Shown in pieces: positions 55,970 to 63,581 of a stretch of DNA of 64,000 bases. The translations under genes were made by a program, and so were the position numbers. Positions within the stretch are counted from its first letter, which is position 1. Every line of letters starts with the position of its first letter. The stretch is taken from contig WRIJ01000003.1 in the NCBI GenBank assembly GCA_009782785.1, positions 62,001 to 126,000 on the forward strand. Direction: 5' to 3'. The DNA is from Propionibacteriaceae bacterium. GTDB lineage: Bacteria > Actinomycetota > Actinomycetes > Propionibacteriales > Propionibacteriaceae. A model generated the notes under the pieces. That model ran no database searches, was not told the origin of the DNA, and worked only from the letters and a program-made list of their open reading frames with translations.

Positions 55970-55994
55970 GTCCCTCAGATTCCAGGTGTGAGGT

Positions 55995-56055
55995 GCATCT
56001 CCTGCCCAGGAGCCGCGTCATTCTGTGCGAAGTCTCACAAGGAATCAGGATATTG
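55995..56055. repeat. Degenerate palindromic intergenic repeat
   Basis: GTCATTCTGTGCGAAGTCTC followed by AGGAATCAGGATATTGTC. It resembles the ATTCCGCGCGAAGTCGCGGAAT form at 57.5 kb with several changes. Confidence 0.45.
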
Positions 56056-56322
56056 TCAGGCGGCGAGTTTTACATGGGTGCTGTAGCGCTCGTGGGCTGC
56101 TTGACGACTGATCCCTAACGCTGCCCCAATTTTTGCCCATGATGCGCCTTGACGTTGCGCAACAGCTACCATCGACTCGATGAACCCATCAAGGTTGTTG
56201 CGATCGCTTACCGCCTGTGCGATGGCTTCCACAGCGTCTCCTTCATAGGTACGAATGGGGTCTGGGCCTTCACCGTTGTTTGCATTTTCGATTTCATTGA
56301 GCATGTCTTCATTGGTTCTCAT
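56056..56322 (-). CDS. Small HTH protein, probable antitoxin
   Basis: An 88-residue protein starting at ATG 56322 (AAGG, 8-base spacing). The C-terminal half has a helix-turn-helix: VAVAQRQGASWAKIGAALGISRQAAHERYS. It follows, by 5 bases, a short frame resembling a toxin and would be its autoregulating antitoxin; this is inferred from position and size. Confidence 0.65.
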   Translation of the reverse strand: MRTNEDMLNEIENANNGEGPDPIRTYEGDAVEAIAQAVSDRNNLDGFIESMVAVAQRQGASWAKIGAALGISRQAAHERYSTHVKLAA

Positions 56323-56327
56323 GGTGT

Positions 56328-56546
56328 TCACCTTCTTGTTCGTAGATATTTTGGGCGGGCTGGCATGGCATGGAATATTTGTTCATTGCGATTGATGGCG
56401 ATTTCGATAAGTTCTCCCGAGATTCTTGGTCCGATGACCATCGTGTACCCGTCCATGGGGAGTACGAGTATTGCGTAGTCGACAGCGGGGAGGATGTCCT
56501 CATCTGGGATGTTGTGTTTCCTAGCGCTGTGAACTATATCCGTGTG
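56328..56546 (-). pseudogene. Toxin-like short frame without a normal start codon
   Basis: The open frame reads SARKHNIPDEDILPAVDYAI, LPMDGYTMVIGPRIS, GELIEIAINRNEQIF and HAMPARPKYLRTRR. This resembles a small actinobacterial family with the ARKHGxxDEDI...HAMxxRPKY pattern. In this frame a stop precedes HTDIVHSARKH and there is no ATG/GTG/TTG before the conserved start. Either a frameshift (the ATG of another frame, MSGMLDTRI, is close) or a non-standard start is implied. Confidence 0.5.
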
Positions 56547-56549
56547 TCA

Positions 56550-56579
56550 AGCATACCTGACATATGATGACAATGTCAA
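56550..56579 (-). promoter_or_regulatory. Promoter with TGACA/TGTCA operators
   Basis: On the minus strand TTGACA (56574-56579), 18 bases, TATGCT (56550-56555). TGACA/TGTCA pentamers occur repeatedly around it in both orientations (for example TGTCA-N8-TGACA), suggesting a repressor site. Its position gives transcription into the short toxin-like frame. Confidence 0.5.
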
Positions 56580-56701
56580 GAAATATTGACGCAAGGGCTA
56601 TTCAAGGATTCAACGCACACGCTTAAGGCAACACAACAGTCGTCATCGGGGTTGTTGCCCGCCCGGCACGTTATTCAGTACACTGCAAGTTGAGCCTGGA
56701 G

Positions 56702-57268
56702 TTAACCAGAATGAAGTTGCTTCCACTCTTCGTACCCAATAACTCCGTGCCCCTTGAGATAATAAATGCGTGGAGGGCCATTGGGCCTAAACAAATCACG
56801 ATCACCATCATAGGTAATTTGGACCGAGCGAAAATCCAGTGTGAAGGCATACGCGCCATCTACCGGATCGCTGCCTGCTACCTGAACGAATTCAATAAGA
56901 TTGGGATCACTGGTTCCTGTGCTCACGAGGGTTAATTGTTGGCCATCATACCCATCAGGATGGTATGTATCGCGATAGTTTTCCTGCACATATTGCATGT
57001 ACAGTTCTGCATTTACTGCAACGTACATGCTTATACCTGGAGTATCGGGAAAATCTCTACTTAGCTTCTCACCAACATGCCCCCACCCAACAATCATTTT
57101 GTCGTAGTCGAAGCCATGGCGCTGTGAATCGGGGCGGGAAGGTGCCCCACTGCCATTCACGCCATCGTAGCTTGCGCCACCGCACCCAGACATAGCCAAG
57201 GCCAATGCCATAACACCACCTGCAACAAATAGTACCAACCGCCGTGATCTCACAATGGTCACCTTCAT
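56702..57268 (-). CDS. Lipoprotein of unknown function
   Basis: A 188-residue protein. Signal peptide with basic RSRR, hydrophobic LVLFVAGGVMALALAM and lipobox SGC (Cys about residue 29). The mature part has aromatic/Gly-rich sections (RHGFDYDKMIVGWGHVGEKL; PRIYYLKGHGVIGYEEWKQL) and no known family. The GTG at 57253 is an alternative start with better AAGG spacing. It lies downstream of a homopolymer tract and a hairpin. Confidence 0.7.
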   Translation of the reverse strand: MKVTIVRSRRLVLFVAGGVMALALAMSGCGGASYDGVNGSGAPSRPDSQRHGFDYDKMIVGWGHVGEKLSRDFPDTPGISMYVAVNAELYMQYVQENYRDTYHPDGYDGQQLTLVSTGTSDPNLIEFVQVAGSDPVDGAYAFTLDFRSVQITYDGDRDLFRPNGPPRIYYLKGHGVIGYEEWKQLHSG

Positions 57269-57622
57269 CTTCCGTGGGGGATAAAACAGCCACTACAAGC
57301 CCCGGTGCTCCCCCATGAGCACCAACGTTTTGTCTATGTAATACTAGGGTTCCAAAAAAAAAAAAAAGCAACTTACCCCACAACTCCATTCCCAATGAAC
57401 CGGTGGGGTATTGCATCCAGGGTGACATGGTCGGTGAGGCCCCACAGAGTGTGAGCGCTTCGAGTGTTGCCACGCCGCTTGACTACACGCCCACCCAGCA
57501 CGTCATTCCGCGCGAAGTCGCGGAATCCAGGCAAGCGAACAACCACGGTTGTGGAGTCTGTTGATGGTGAAGTCGAAAAAACCACCACTGGCTTCACCTC
57601 ATCCTAGCTACCCTCACGTACG
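57269..57622. other. Intergenic region: A14 tract, leader hairpin and repeat unit
   Basis: A run of 14 A at 57354-57367 (T14 in the lipoprotein direction). GGTGCTC-CCCCAT-GAGCACC hairpin at 57304-57323. A palindromic repeat GTCATTCCGCGCGAAGTCGC followed by GGAATCCAGG (about 57502-57532). No coding gene is supported. Confidence 0.65.
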
Positions 57623-58435
57623 CTAGCGTACTGGGAAATTCTGGGCTCCTTGGGTGCGGGCATTTGTGTAGTCAAAATGCCACCACTCGTTCGAGTACGG
57701 GGTGAAACCCTGCTTCACCATGGCTTGACGTAGCCGAGTACGGTTCCCCGATTGCGTACTGGTCAACCCTGAGGCTTGATAGTGGGACCGGGTATCAAAC
57801 AAATCGAACTCACTACCCGTATCGAGAACCTTGCCAGTGGAGAGATCAACCAGGGTGACATCCACAGCCGTACCCAAGCTATGGTTCGAGTACTCAGCGA
57901 TATAGCCAAGTCTGAACAGATCCGTTTTCGCGAGATTCGGGTAATACTCCTGCTTCGTACTGGTGTCAGAATTCTTGGACCACTCCACAAAGTTGGCGAC
58001 AGCACGAGTTGGCCGATAAGCGTCCAGGATCAACAAACCAAACCCCTCCTGCTTTAAGTCAGCCTGAACCTTCGCCAGGGCTGTTGCCGTATCCGACAGT
58101 ACGATCGCTGCCGTGACTGATTCATAACCATCCACCACCGCTCCAGTGAAATTGTTGGTCGTGGCATACCTCAACTGGACCGCAATAGAAGGATCAACAC
58201 TGTTCACACACACAAAACCGGCAGGCAACCCATCCTCGTCACAGCGGGGAGGTTCTAGCAATTCGATCAGTGTGGGAAGCGGTGAAGGGGTGTTCACTGT
58301 TGGCGTTGAACCAGGTGAGGGCGTCGAGATGCTGGGTTGGTCAATCGGTTCTTGGTTCGGCCCTTGGCATCCGACAGTGAGCAGGGTGAGGCCAGCGACC
58401 ATGGTGGCAACTATGGATTTCAGTGTTTTCGGCAT
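57623..58435 (-). CDS. VanX-like D-Ala-D-Ala dipeptidase/carboxypeptidase lipoprotein (M15)
   Basis: A 270-residue protein with lipobox LTVGC (Cys about residue 23), a Ser/Pro/Thr linker and an M15D domain. LLILDAYRPTRAV has the conserved Arg, SNHSLGTAVDVTLV the zinc ligands His and Asp, and EWWHFDY the catalytic Glu and third His. It would trim D-Ala-D-Ala peptides outside the membrane. No vanHA genes are nearby, so resistance is not indicated. Confidence 0.88.
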   Translation of the reverse strand: MPKTLKSIVATMVAGLTLLTVGCQGPNQEPIDQPSISTPSPGSTPTVNTPSPLPTLIELLEPPRCDEDGLPAGFVCVNSVDPSIAVQLRYATTNNFTGAVVDGYESVTAAIVLSDTATALAKVQADLKQEGFGLLILDAYRPTRAVANFVEWSKNSDTSTKQEYYPNLAKTDLFRLGYIAEYSNHSLGTAVDVTLVDLSTGKVLDTGSEFDLFDTRSHYQASGLTSTQSGNRTRLRQAMVKQGFTPYSNEWWHFDYTNARTQGAQNFPVR

Positions 58436-58504
58436 GTGGCGCTGAACTCACTCACGTGATGGTAGGGACGTGGGCTTCTTCCAGCATAGCGCGTGGACGG
58501 TACG

Positions 58505-58551
58505 GTACCCCCTCAGGGATTCGAACCCTGGACACGCGGATTAAGAGTCCC
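58505..58551 (-). other. 3' half of tRNA-Lys(CTT): prophage attachment scar
   Basis: On the minus strand the segment reads from the anticodon loop (GGACTCTTAATCC, anticodon CTT) through the T-arm (CAGGGTTCGAATCCCTG) to GGGGGTACC. The 5' half of the tRNA is missing; unrelated sequence replaces it. Genes beyond it are phage genes. It is what a tRNA-targeting integrase leaves at one end; the intact tRNA should lie past the window edge. Confidence 0.75.
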
Positions 58552-58639
58552 AGATAATATGCCGTTTGACAAGGGAAAACACCTCAAGTATAGCCATAAC
58601 TATAGCCATTATTGTGAAACACATTACGCACAGAGACAA

Positions 58640-58674
58640 GAAAAATAGACCCCTCCACCACATAGGCGAAGGGG
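58640..58674 (-). terminator. Terminator of the prophage lysis/tail operon
   Basis: Minus strand: CCCCTTCGCC and GGTGGAGGGG pair over 10 bases (two wobbles) around TATGT, followed by TCTATTTTTC. Confidence 0.7.
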
Positions 58675-58697
58675 CCAAAACGAACAAGACGAGCGAA

Positions 58698-59003
58698 CTA
58701 GTCACATGTTTTCAAACAAAGCTGACACCTCTCCTCCACACGCCGGATCCGCTCATCATGCTTCGCATGAACAATCCGAGCATTCTTACGCTCATCCTGC
58801 AGTTCAGCCCTGAAAAGCTTCACATCATCCCTAATACCCGTGATATCATCACGAAGGTTCGTTGAATGCCCATTCGTGACCTGGATTGATGCTTCTTTAG
58901 ATCTCTTGGAAGCGAGGTATGAGAAAACCGCCGTGATACACGTGCCAATCAAGGATAGCAAACCCACAATCATAGCTATCATTATCTCTTCAGGGATCGT
59001 CAT
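58698..59003 (-). CDS. Small phage membrane protein with coiled coil
   Basis: A 101-residue protein: N-terminal transmembrane helix (IMIAMIVGLLSLIGTCITAVFSYLA), then a helical part (DDITGIRDDVKLFRAELQDERK) with charge pattern of a coiled coil, and two Cys near the end. It resembles small membrane proteins next to phage endolysins (possible second holin or spanin-like role). It is last in the operon. Confidence 0.7.
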   Translation of the reverse strand: MTIPEEIMIAMIVGLLSLIGTCITAVFSYLASKRSKEASIQVTNGHSTNLRDDITGIRDDVKLFRAELQDERKNARIVHAKHDERIRRVEERCQLCLKTCD

Positions 59004-59009
59004 CGTTGC

Positions 59010-59708
59010 CTACTTTCCTTGATACAACCAGCCGAGAGCGTGGGCAGTGTTTTTCCCCACGATCCCATCAACCGTGAGCTTCTTCGCACGCTGAAAATTG
59101 ATCACAGCCGTGCGGGTTTCATTACCAAAAATGCTGTCAGCACCGTATCTCGGTAACCGGTAGCCGAGTGCCATGAGTCGGCTTTGGAGGGTTTTCACAT
59201 CTGTGCCTCGCGAACCGGTGAGCAGGAGCCTAGTGAGATTGTATTTCGCTGCTGCTGATGATGTGGGTGTGCTGGTGTATTTTGGTCGGACATAGCCTTG
59301 CACAAAACTAGAGCGTGTCATTTGTCGCACCATAGAGGAACCGCTCGCATTCCCCTCCATCGTTGTTAAAATAGTTCCAGTGACAGCCAGCACGATTCCT
59401 GCATGATCTGGGACATTGTTCACGTTGAAATCAAACAGGACAATGTCACCAGATTTAATGCCTGACTTACCCGAGTGCCACAATCCGGCGTCTTTAGCTC
59501 GACTCATCAATGTTGGCACCCAAGCTGTTCGATAAACCGTTGACTTATCCCCCACACTCGCCATGACATAGGCAATGGTGGCAGCACACCACGCCCAAGA
59601 GCTAACTCCCAAATTTGCGACATTCTTGTTATACCAGGTCCGAATGGTCGACCCGTTCACACCAATGGTGGCCCGGGCCTTATTATAGGTGTCGTTGACT
59701 GTTGGCAT
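59010..59708 (-). CDS. Phage endolysin: CHAP amidase plus peptidoglycan-binding domain
   Basis: A 232-residue protein. The CHAP-like part has the catalytic Cys in SSWAWCAATIAYV and His in PDHAGIVLAV. The C-terminal PG_binding_1 repeat is TGSRGTDVKTLQSRLMALGY, ending near NFQRAKKLTVDGIVG. It has no signal peptide, as expected with a holin. It lies 6 bp upstream of the small membrane gene. Confidence 0.87.
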   Translation of the reverse strand: MPTVNDTYNKARATIGVNGSTIRTWYNKNVANLGVSSWAWCAATIAYVMASVGDKSTVYRTAWVPTLMSRAKDAGLWHSGKSGIKSGDIVLFDFNVNNVPDHAGIVLAVTGTILTTMEGNASGSSMVRQMTRSSFVQGYVRPKYTSTPTSSAAAKYNLTRLLLTGSRGTDVKTLQSRLMALGYRLPRYGADSIFGNETRTAVINFQRAKKLTVDGIVGKNTAHALGWLYQGK

Positions 59709-59793
59709 TGTGTTTCCTTTCGTGGTTGAGGTGCTGATATAAATGCATATGTAGACGAGAGATCAAGTCCTCTCTCGGACACGTATATAATCC

Positions 59794-59922
59794 CTAGTCA
59801 GACTGCACTAGACCGGCGCTACACCCGCGTGTAAGCCAATCCCAGAAACCGGGAGCGAAGTCCAAGCCGTAGTAGCGGTTCTTGGCCTCGATGAACACGT
59901 TCGCATCGAGCAAATACGTCAT
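59794..59922 (-). pseudogene. Truncated DUF4411 (PIN-like) toxin
   Basis: A 42-residue remnant: MTYLLDANVFIEAKNRYYGL, then DFAPGFWDWLTRG, the N-terminal signature of DUF4411 PIN-like proteins (about 160 residues when complete). A stop follows shortly after. The ATG overlaps the ImmA/IrrE gene stop (ATGA), the normal coupled arrangement of this pair. Lost residues include most of the active site, so it is inactive. Confidence 0.7.
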
Positions 59923-61061
59923 GCCATCACCACCTCGGCCAGGTTCTCAAAGGTGGAATGCTTCGCCACACCTAGTAACTCGTACGCGTCGGTGTACAAC
60001 GTCCGCCCTTCACGGGTGTCAGCGATCACCGCGCGAGCGAATCGCCGACTGAGCCGGTAAGGCTGGGATTTGTAGTAGTCGCCACCACTTGGGGCATCGC
60101 GATCAGCGAGGCTCTGAGAAGCCGCCGCTTCGGTGTCGCGGTAACGCTGCCGGAAGTCGTCCCACTCCAGCAACCCGGCATCGAAGGCGCTCTTCAGAAC
60201 CACTAACTCGCTCACCTTGAAGCGGGCAGTTAGCTCCTTCACGGTCGTCTGCCTCCAGGCACCGACTAACTCGTCTGCTGGAACCAGCACCTCAGCGGCA
60301 ACCCGGTTTGCCCAGGACTCCTTGCTGCTTTGGCCGTCTTGGGCAGACAGGTTCGCATCAGACAAGGCAGTGTCTCCCGCCCAGACGTGAGCAAGTTCAT
60401 GGATCAGGGTGAAGATTTGGGCAGATTTGCTGTCTGCGCCGTTCACGAAGATGAGCGGAGCCAGATCGTCCACCAGAGCCAGACCCCGAAACTCGTCGTG
60501 ATCAAGAGCACGGTGGGTGTTCGCACCCACGACACCATTAACCACCACGAGAACGCCCAGATCTTCGATGCCGGAGATCAGAGTGCGTCTGGCGTCACCA
60601 AGGGTCCGGTTCTGATCACGCTGCTCTGGTTCCCAGTGGAGCGCCTCACGGATGGCATCGGCCGCAACCTTGACGGGGGTACCCTGCGGCATCGAACCGA
60701 CGTACGCCAGGCGCTCAAGCCCCTCAGCCAAGGCGTACTCACGGTACCAGTCCTGTCGCTTCTGGCATTGATAGATGGTGTCCAGCAGATCCGGGGATGG
60801 TTGAGCGATCTGCCTATTGCCCAGCGTGCGGAAGTCAGGAATGGGAACGATCTCCTGTGGCGGCTCAGCGAGAAAGAAGAAGCCCAGTGGAGTATGAGTC
60901 CAGCCCGCTAGCTTCTGGAGCTGCCTGTAAGTCGGCTCAGACTCGCCAGCCAACCATTTCGGAAAGGCCTTGAGTTGTTCTGGGACATCGTCTGCACTCA
61001 GGCGCGCTCGATCCAGAGCCCACATCAACAGTGCGGGCTCCACATGCACTCGCGTGGCCAC
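59919..61061 (-). CDS. ImmA/IrrE-family metallopeptidase (antitoxin-like), inserted in a tail gene
   Basis: A 380-residue protein with its own GTG start at 61061 six bases after AAGGAG. N-terminal helical part (VEPALLMWALDRARLSADDV...LGFFFLAEPPQE) and FRTLGNRQ follow the usual family layout; the zinc motif HELAH is in FTLIHELAHVWAGD. The protein is intact. It is usually paired with DUF4411. Its frame is fused upstream, without a stop, to the start of a phage tail protein, so a 477-residue fusion could also be made. Confidence 0.8.
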   Translation of the reverse strand: MATRVHVEPALLMWALDRARLSADDVPEQLKAFPKWLAGESEPTYRQLQKLAGWTHTPLGFFFLAEPPQEIVPIPDFRTLGNRQIAQPSPDLLDTIYQCQKRQDWYREYALAEGLERLAYVGSMPQGTPVKVAADAIREALHWEPEQRDQNRTLGDARRTLISGIEDLGVLVVVNGVVGANTHRALDHDEFRGLALVDDLAPLIFVNGADSKSAQIFTLIHELAHVWAGDTALSDANLSAQDGQSSKESWANRVAAEVLVPADELVGAWRQTTVKELTARFKVSELVVLKSAFDAGLLEWDDFRQRYRDTEAAASQSLADRDAPSGGDYYKSQPYRLSRRFARAVIADTREGRTLYTDAYELLGVAKHSTFENLAEVVMA

Positions 61062-61352
61062 TTCAAGCTCCTTCCACGATCCGAGTGTAGCGGTGACGGT
61101 CCTCCACGCGATCATGAACCCGTCTGGGAAACACACATGACCGTTAGGTTCGAGTGTTTGCATCCATGGTGGAGTGTCACCACCATTAACGCCTAAGATG
61201 ACGAGCCTTCTATTGGCGAGGTGTGTGTACACCAGATCACCTACTTTGACAGTGGCGCAGGTTCTTGCTGGTGTGGGTTGTTCACCGTACCCATCGAGTG
61301 TGACTTTGATGGGGTTCACACTGGTGACGGTACCCCATTTCCAGGTACTCAT
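61062..61352 (-). pseudogene. N-terminal fragment of phage tail protein, interrupted
   Basis: About 97 residues beginning MSTWKWGTVTSVNPIKVTLDG and reaching NGHVCFPDGFMIAWRTVTA. They match the first part of the tail protein at 61789-62313 (MSTFNWATVTK; NGHICFPDGFMIAWRT). After that the frame passes into the ImmA/IrrE gene, so the C-terminal tail part is missing. Confidence 0.7.
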
Positions 61353-61381
61353 TTCGCACCCCAATGGATGCTAGTTGCTAT

Positions 61382-61432
<51 letters not shown>

Positions 61433-61705
61433 TTAGTCCGCATATTCAGGGTTCCCTTCATTGTCATGAATCGCACGGCGTGCCAGATGCTCCTGAATGG
61501 CTTGGTTGTTCTCATCAGGGGTGATGATCGACAATGCTTGTGCATTCGCAAAAAGTGCCATCACGGCAATCAAGACAGACACACCAGTAGCAGTCCAACC
61601 TTCAAGATTGGACAGGATCATAGGGCCTGCTACACCAACAATCAGAGCCGTGAGATACACGGCTTGGCGTGCCCTGGCAGGGATCAGAGCGAGCGGATTT
61701 TCCAT
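61433..61705 (-). CDS. Phage holin-like protein
   Basis: A 90-residue protein with two hydrophobic segments (AVYLTALIVGVAGPMIL; TGVSVLIAVMALFANAQAL) and a charged tail. IPARARQAVYL at the start resembles holins of actinophages. It would form the lesion through which the endolysin leaves. It lies in the same operon as the tail and endolysin genes. Confidence 0.75.
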   Translation of the reverse strand: MENPLALIPARARQAVYLTALIVGVAGPMILSNLEGWTATGVSVLIAVMALFANAQALSIITPDENNQAIQEHLARRAIHDNEGNPEYAD

Positions 61706-61788
61706 GATAATTTCCTTACAGTTGAATGTTTGATGAAACAGAAAGCTCTAACAGTTTCTGTCGGCCCACGCACATTATCAACGTGGAT

Positions 61789-62313
61789 CTACTTCCAGCG
61801 TCCAAACCCAACCACCTGAATACTCTGGCTCACCACGTTACTAGCAGGCCCAAACAGGTAGACTGATCCTGCTGAAGTGGTTGACCAACTAGAACATTTA
61901 GGTATCTGGCTGTAGTACGTGGATGATGGGGTAGTCGCATAGATCACCGTGAAAGGTTTCGTCCAGTTGCCCATTGCATGACTCGAGTAGTACCAGCCAA
62001 CCCACGATGTTCCACCGGTGTTAGCACTTAGTGTTCTCCACGCGATCATGAACCCGTCTGGGAAACAAATATGTCCGTTTGCTGCCAATAATTGTTCAAC
62101 AGGTGGGGCTGGTGGAGGATTATCACCATTGACAACACCGTGGATAATCACATGGCCATGGGCCAACTCATATCGGACAAGATCCCCGACCTTCACCCTG
62201 GACATGTCACACAATGCACGTGGACGGTACGGGAGATCCTGGGTGTCGTTACCTAGCTTGATTCGGTAGTCTGGGCCTGCTTTGGTTACCGTGGCCCAAT
62301 TGAAGGTGCTCAT
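61789..62313 (-). CDS. Phage tail-associated protein (intact relative of 61062 fragment)
   Basis: A 174-residue protein. The N-terminal half has VKVGDLVRYELAHGHVIIHG and HICFPDGFMIAWRT, shared with the interrupted copy; the C-terminal half (WVGWYYSSHAMGNWTKPF ... VVGFGRWK) looks like a small receptor-binding or tip domain. It follows the tail gene at 62341. Confidence 0.65.
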   Translation of the reverse strand: MSTFNWATVTKAGPDYRIKLGNDTQDLPYRPRALCDMSRVKVGDLVRYELAHGHVIIHGVVNGDNPPPAPPVEQLLAANGHICFPDGFMIAWRTLSANTGGTSWVGWYYSSHAMGNWTKPFTVIYATTPSSTYYSQIPKCSSWSTTSAGSVYLFGPASNVVSQSIQVVGFGRWK

Positions 62314-62340
62314 GGTTTCATTTCTCCTTCGTTGCTCTCG

Positions 62341-63579
62341 CTACTGCTCCTCATCGCCAATGAGAGCATCAGGATTGATAATCTCCTGCAGTGTGAGTGT
62401 CATTAAACCGAGTGGGGAGCAGTCTTCGGCCACTGCTGTCACTAGATAGAGTCCCTCGATGTCTGCATTTTTACTACGAAACCAGCACACATCACCTTCA
62501 CGAATGGGCATGGGAAGTGTTTTGATTGTGACTGCTGCCACTGGTGAAGATTTCGCTACCAGCGAGTTCACACACCTCTGGTAGAGAACCTGCAATTGGT
62601 ATTCGGTAGTGCCAGCGGGAAGTTCCTCATTTTCCAGGGTGTCAACGATTTCTTGGCCACCACGGCGAGGGATTGAATACGGGCTGTTTTTATTGAGATT
62701 CTCTGCTACAGCAACCAACGGTGGCTCATCAGTGGATTCTTCAGATTCATCCCGAGTTGGTGCTGCCACGCCAATCACCACGTTAGGTGTGGACAAATCA
62801 TCGAGTTCGTGAGTCCATGTTTCCTCATATATTGCGAGTGCACCATCAATGAGTTCTCGGCGGATCCCTGGGAGCGAATCATAGAAAAGGCTCCTTTTAC
62901 CAGGTGGAATATTGCGAACAGTCACCAAGTTTCCATTGGGTGAAACCTGCAACGCATGATACTCAATAGTTTGCAGCAGTTCGTTAATGATAGATAACCG
63001 GGATGTGCCCACATCAAAAGTTAATGGATTCGCAGTCTTTGTTGTGTCACCAAGGTCGACTGTGATCAGTTCACCTGCTTCCATGCCCAGTTGTTGTACC
63101 CATTGCATCACGGTTAGCGACTGGTCACATGTGTAAGTGTGGCGTACCTTGGATTGCCGCAGTCTTGTGGTGCGGTCGTGCAACCCTATTTTTCGTATAC
63201 GCCCCAACCCTGACCAATCTGATGGTGCCGTCACAATCAGATATGAACCACGCTGGTCATCGAATTGGATCAAACCATTTAAGGAACTGATCGTACGAAC
63301 AGGTCGAATGCGGTGGTTATAAAGATCAAGATCTTGTAGCCGAATCATACCTGGTTCAGCTGTAACCATCTCTGTCACAGTAAGGGACCCTGTGCCTTTC
63401 ACACTAGGTGAATACCAGCTCCCGTTCAGATCGCCTTTCTCAACACCACACAAGTCACCAATGTGATGATCAATGCCAGTTGCTGGATCATGATCCAGGA
63501 TCTCCCATCGCCACGACACTTTCCTTGCACCATAGAGAACATCAACAATAGTCTGTTGTTTCGCTGAAACGACTGTCAT
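62341..63579 (-). CDS. Phage minor tail protein
   Basis: A 412-residue protein, beta-rich, with VSWRWEILDHDPATGIDHHIG, SGLGRIRKIGLHDRTTRL and ITVDLGDTTKTANPLTFDVG. The length and position before the small tip proteins fit a hub or distal tail protein of an actinobacterial siphovirus. No exact family assigned. Confidence 0.65.
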   Translation of the reverse strand: MTVVSAKQQTIVDVLYGARKVSWRWEILDHDPATGIDHHIGDLCGVEKGDLNGSWYSPSVKGTGSLTVTEMVTAEPGMIRLQDLDLYNHRIRPVRTISSLNGLIQFDDQRGSYLIVTAPSDWSGLGRIRKIGLHDRTTRLRQSKVRHTYTCDQSLTVMQWVQQLGMEAGELITVDLGDTTKTANPLTFDVGTSRLSIINELLQTIEYHALQVSPNGNLVTVRNIPPGKRSLFYDSLPGIRRELIDGALAIYEETWTHELDDLSTPNVVIGVAAPTRDESEESTDEPPLVAVAENLNKNSPYSIPRRGGQEIVDTLENEELPAGTTEYQLQVLYQRCVNSLVAKSSPVAAVTIKTLPMPIREGDVCWFRSKNADIEGLYLVTAVAEDCSPLGLMTLTLQEIINPDALIGDEEQ

Positions 63580-63581
63580 GG

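Noticed and set aside
56690-56935. Open frame of 81 codons on the plus strand
   Set aside because: It is antisense to the lipoprotein gene, which has a clear signal peptide and lipobox.
57623-58435. Vancomycin resistance gene vanX
   Set aside because: It is a lipoprotein without vanH/vanA/vanR/vanS neighbours; a cell-wall recycling peptidase is more likely.
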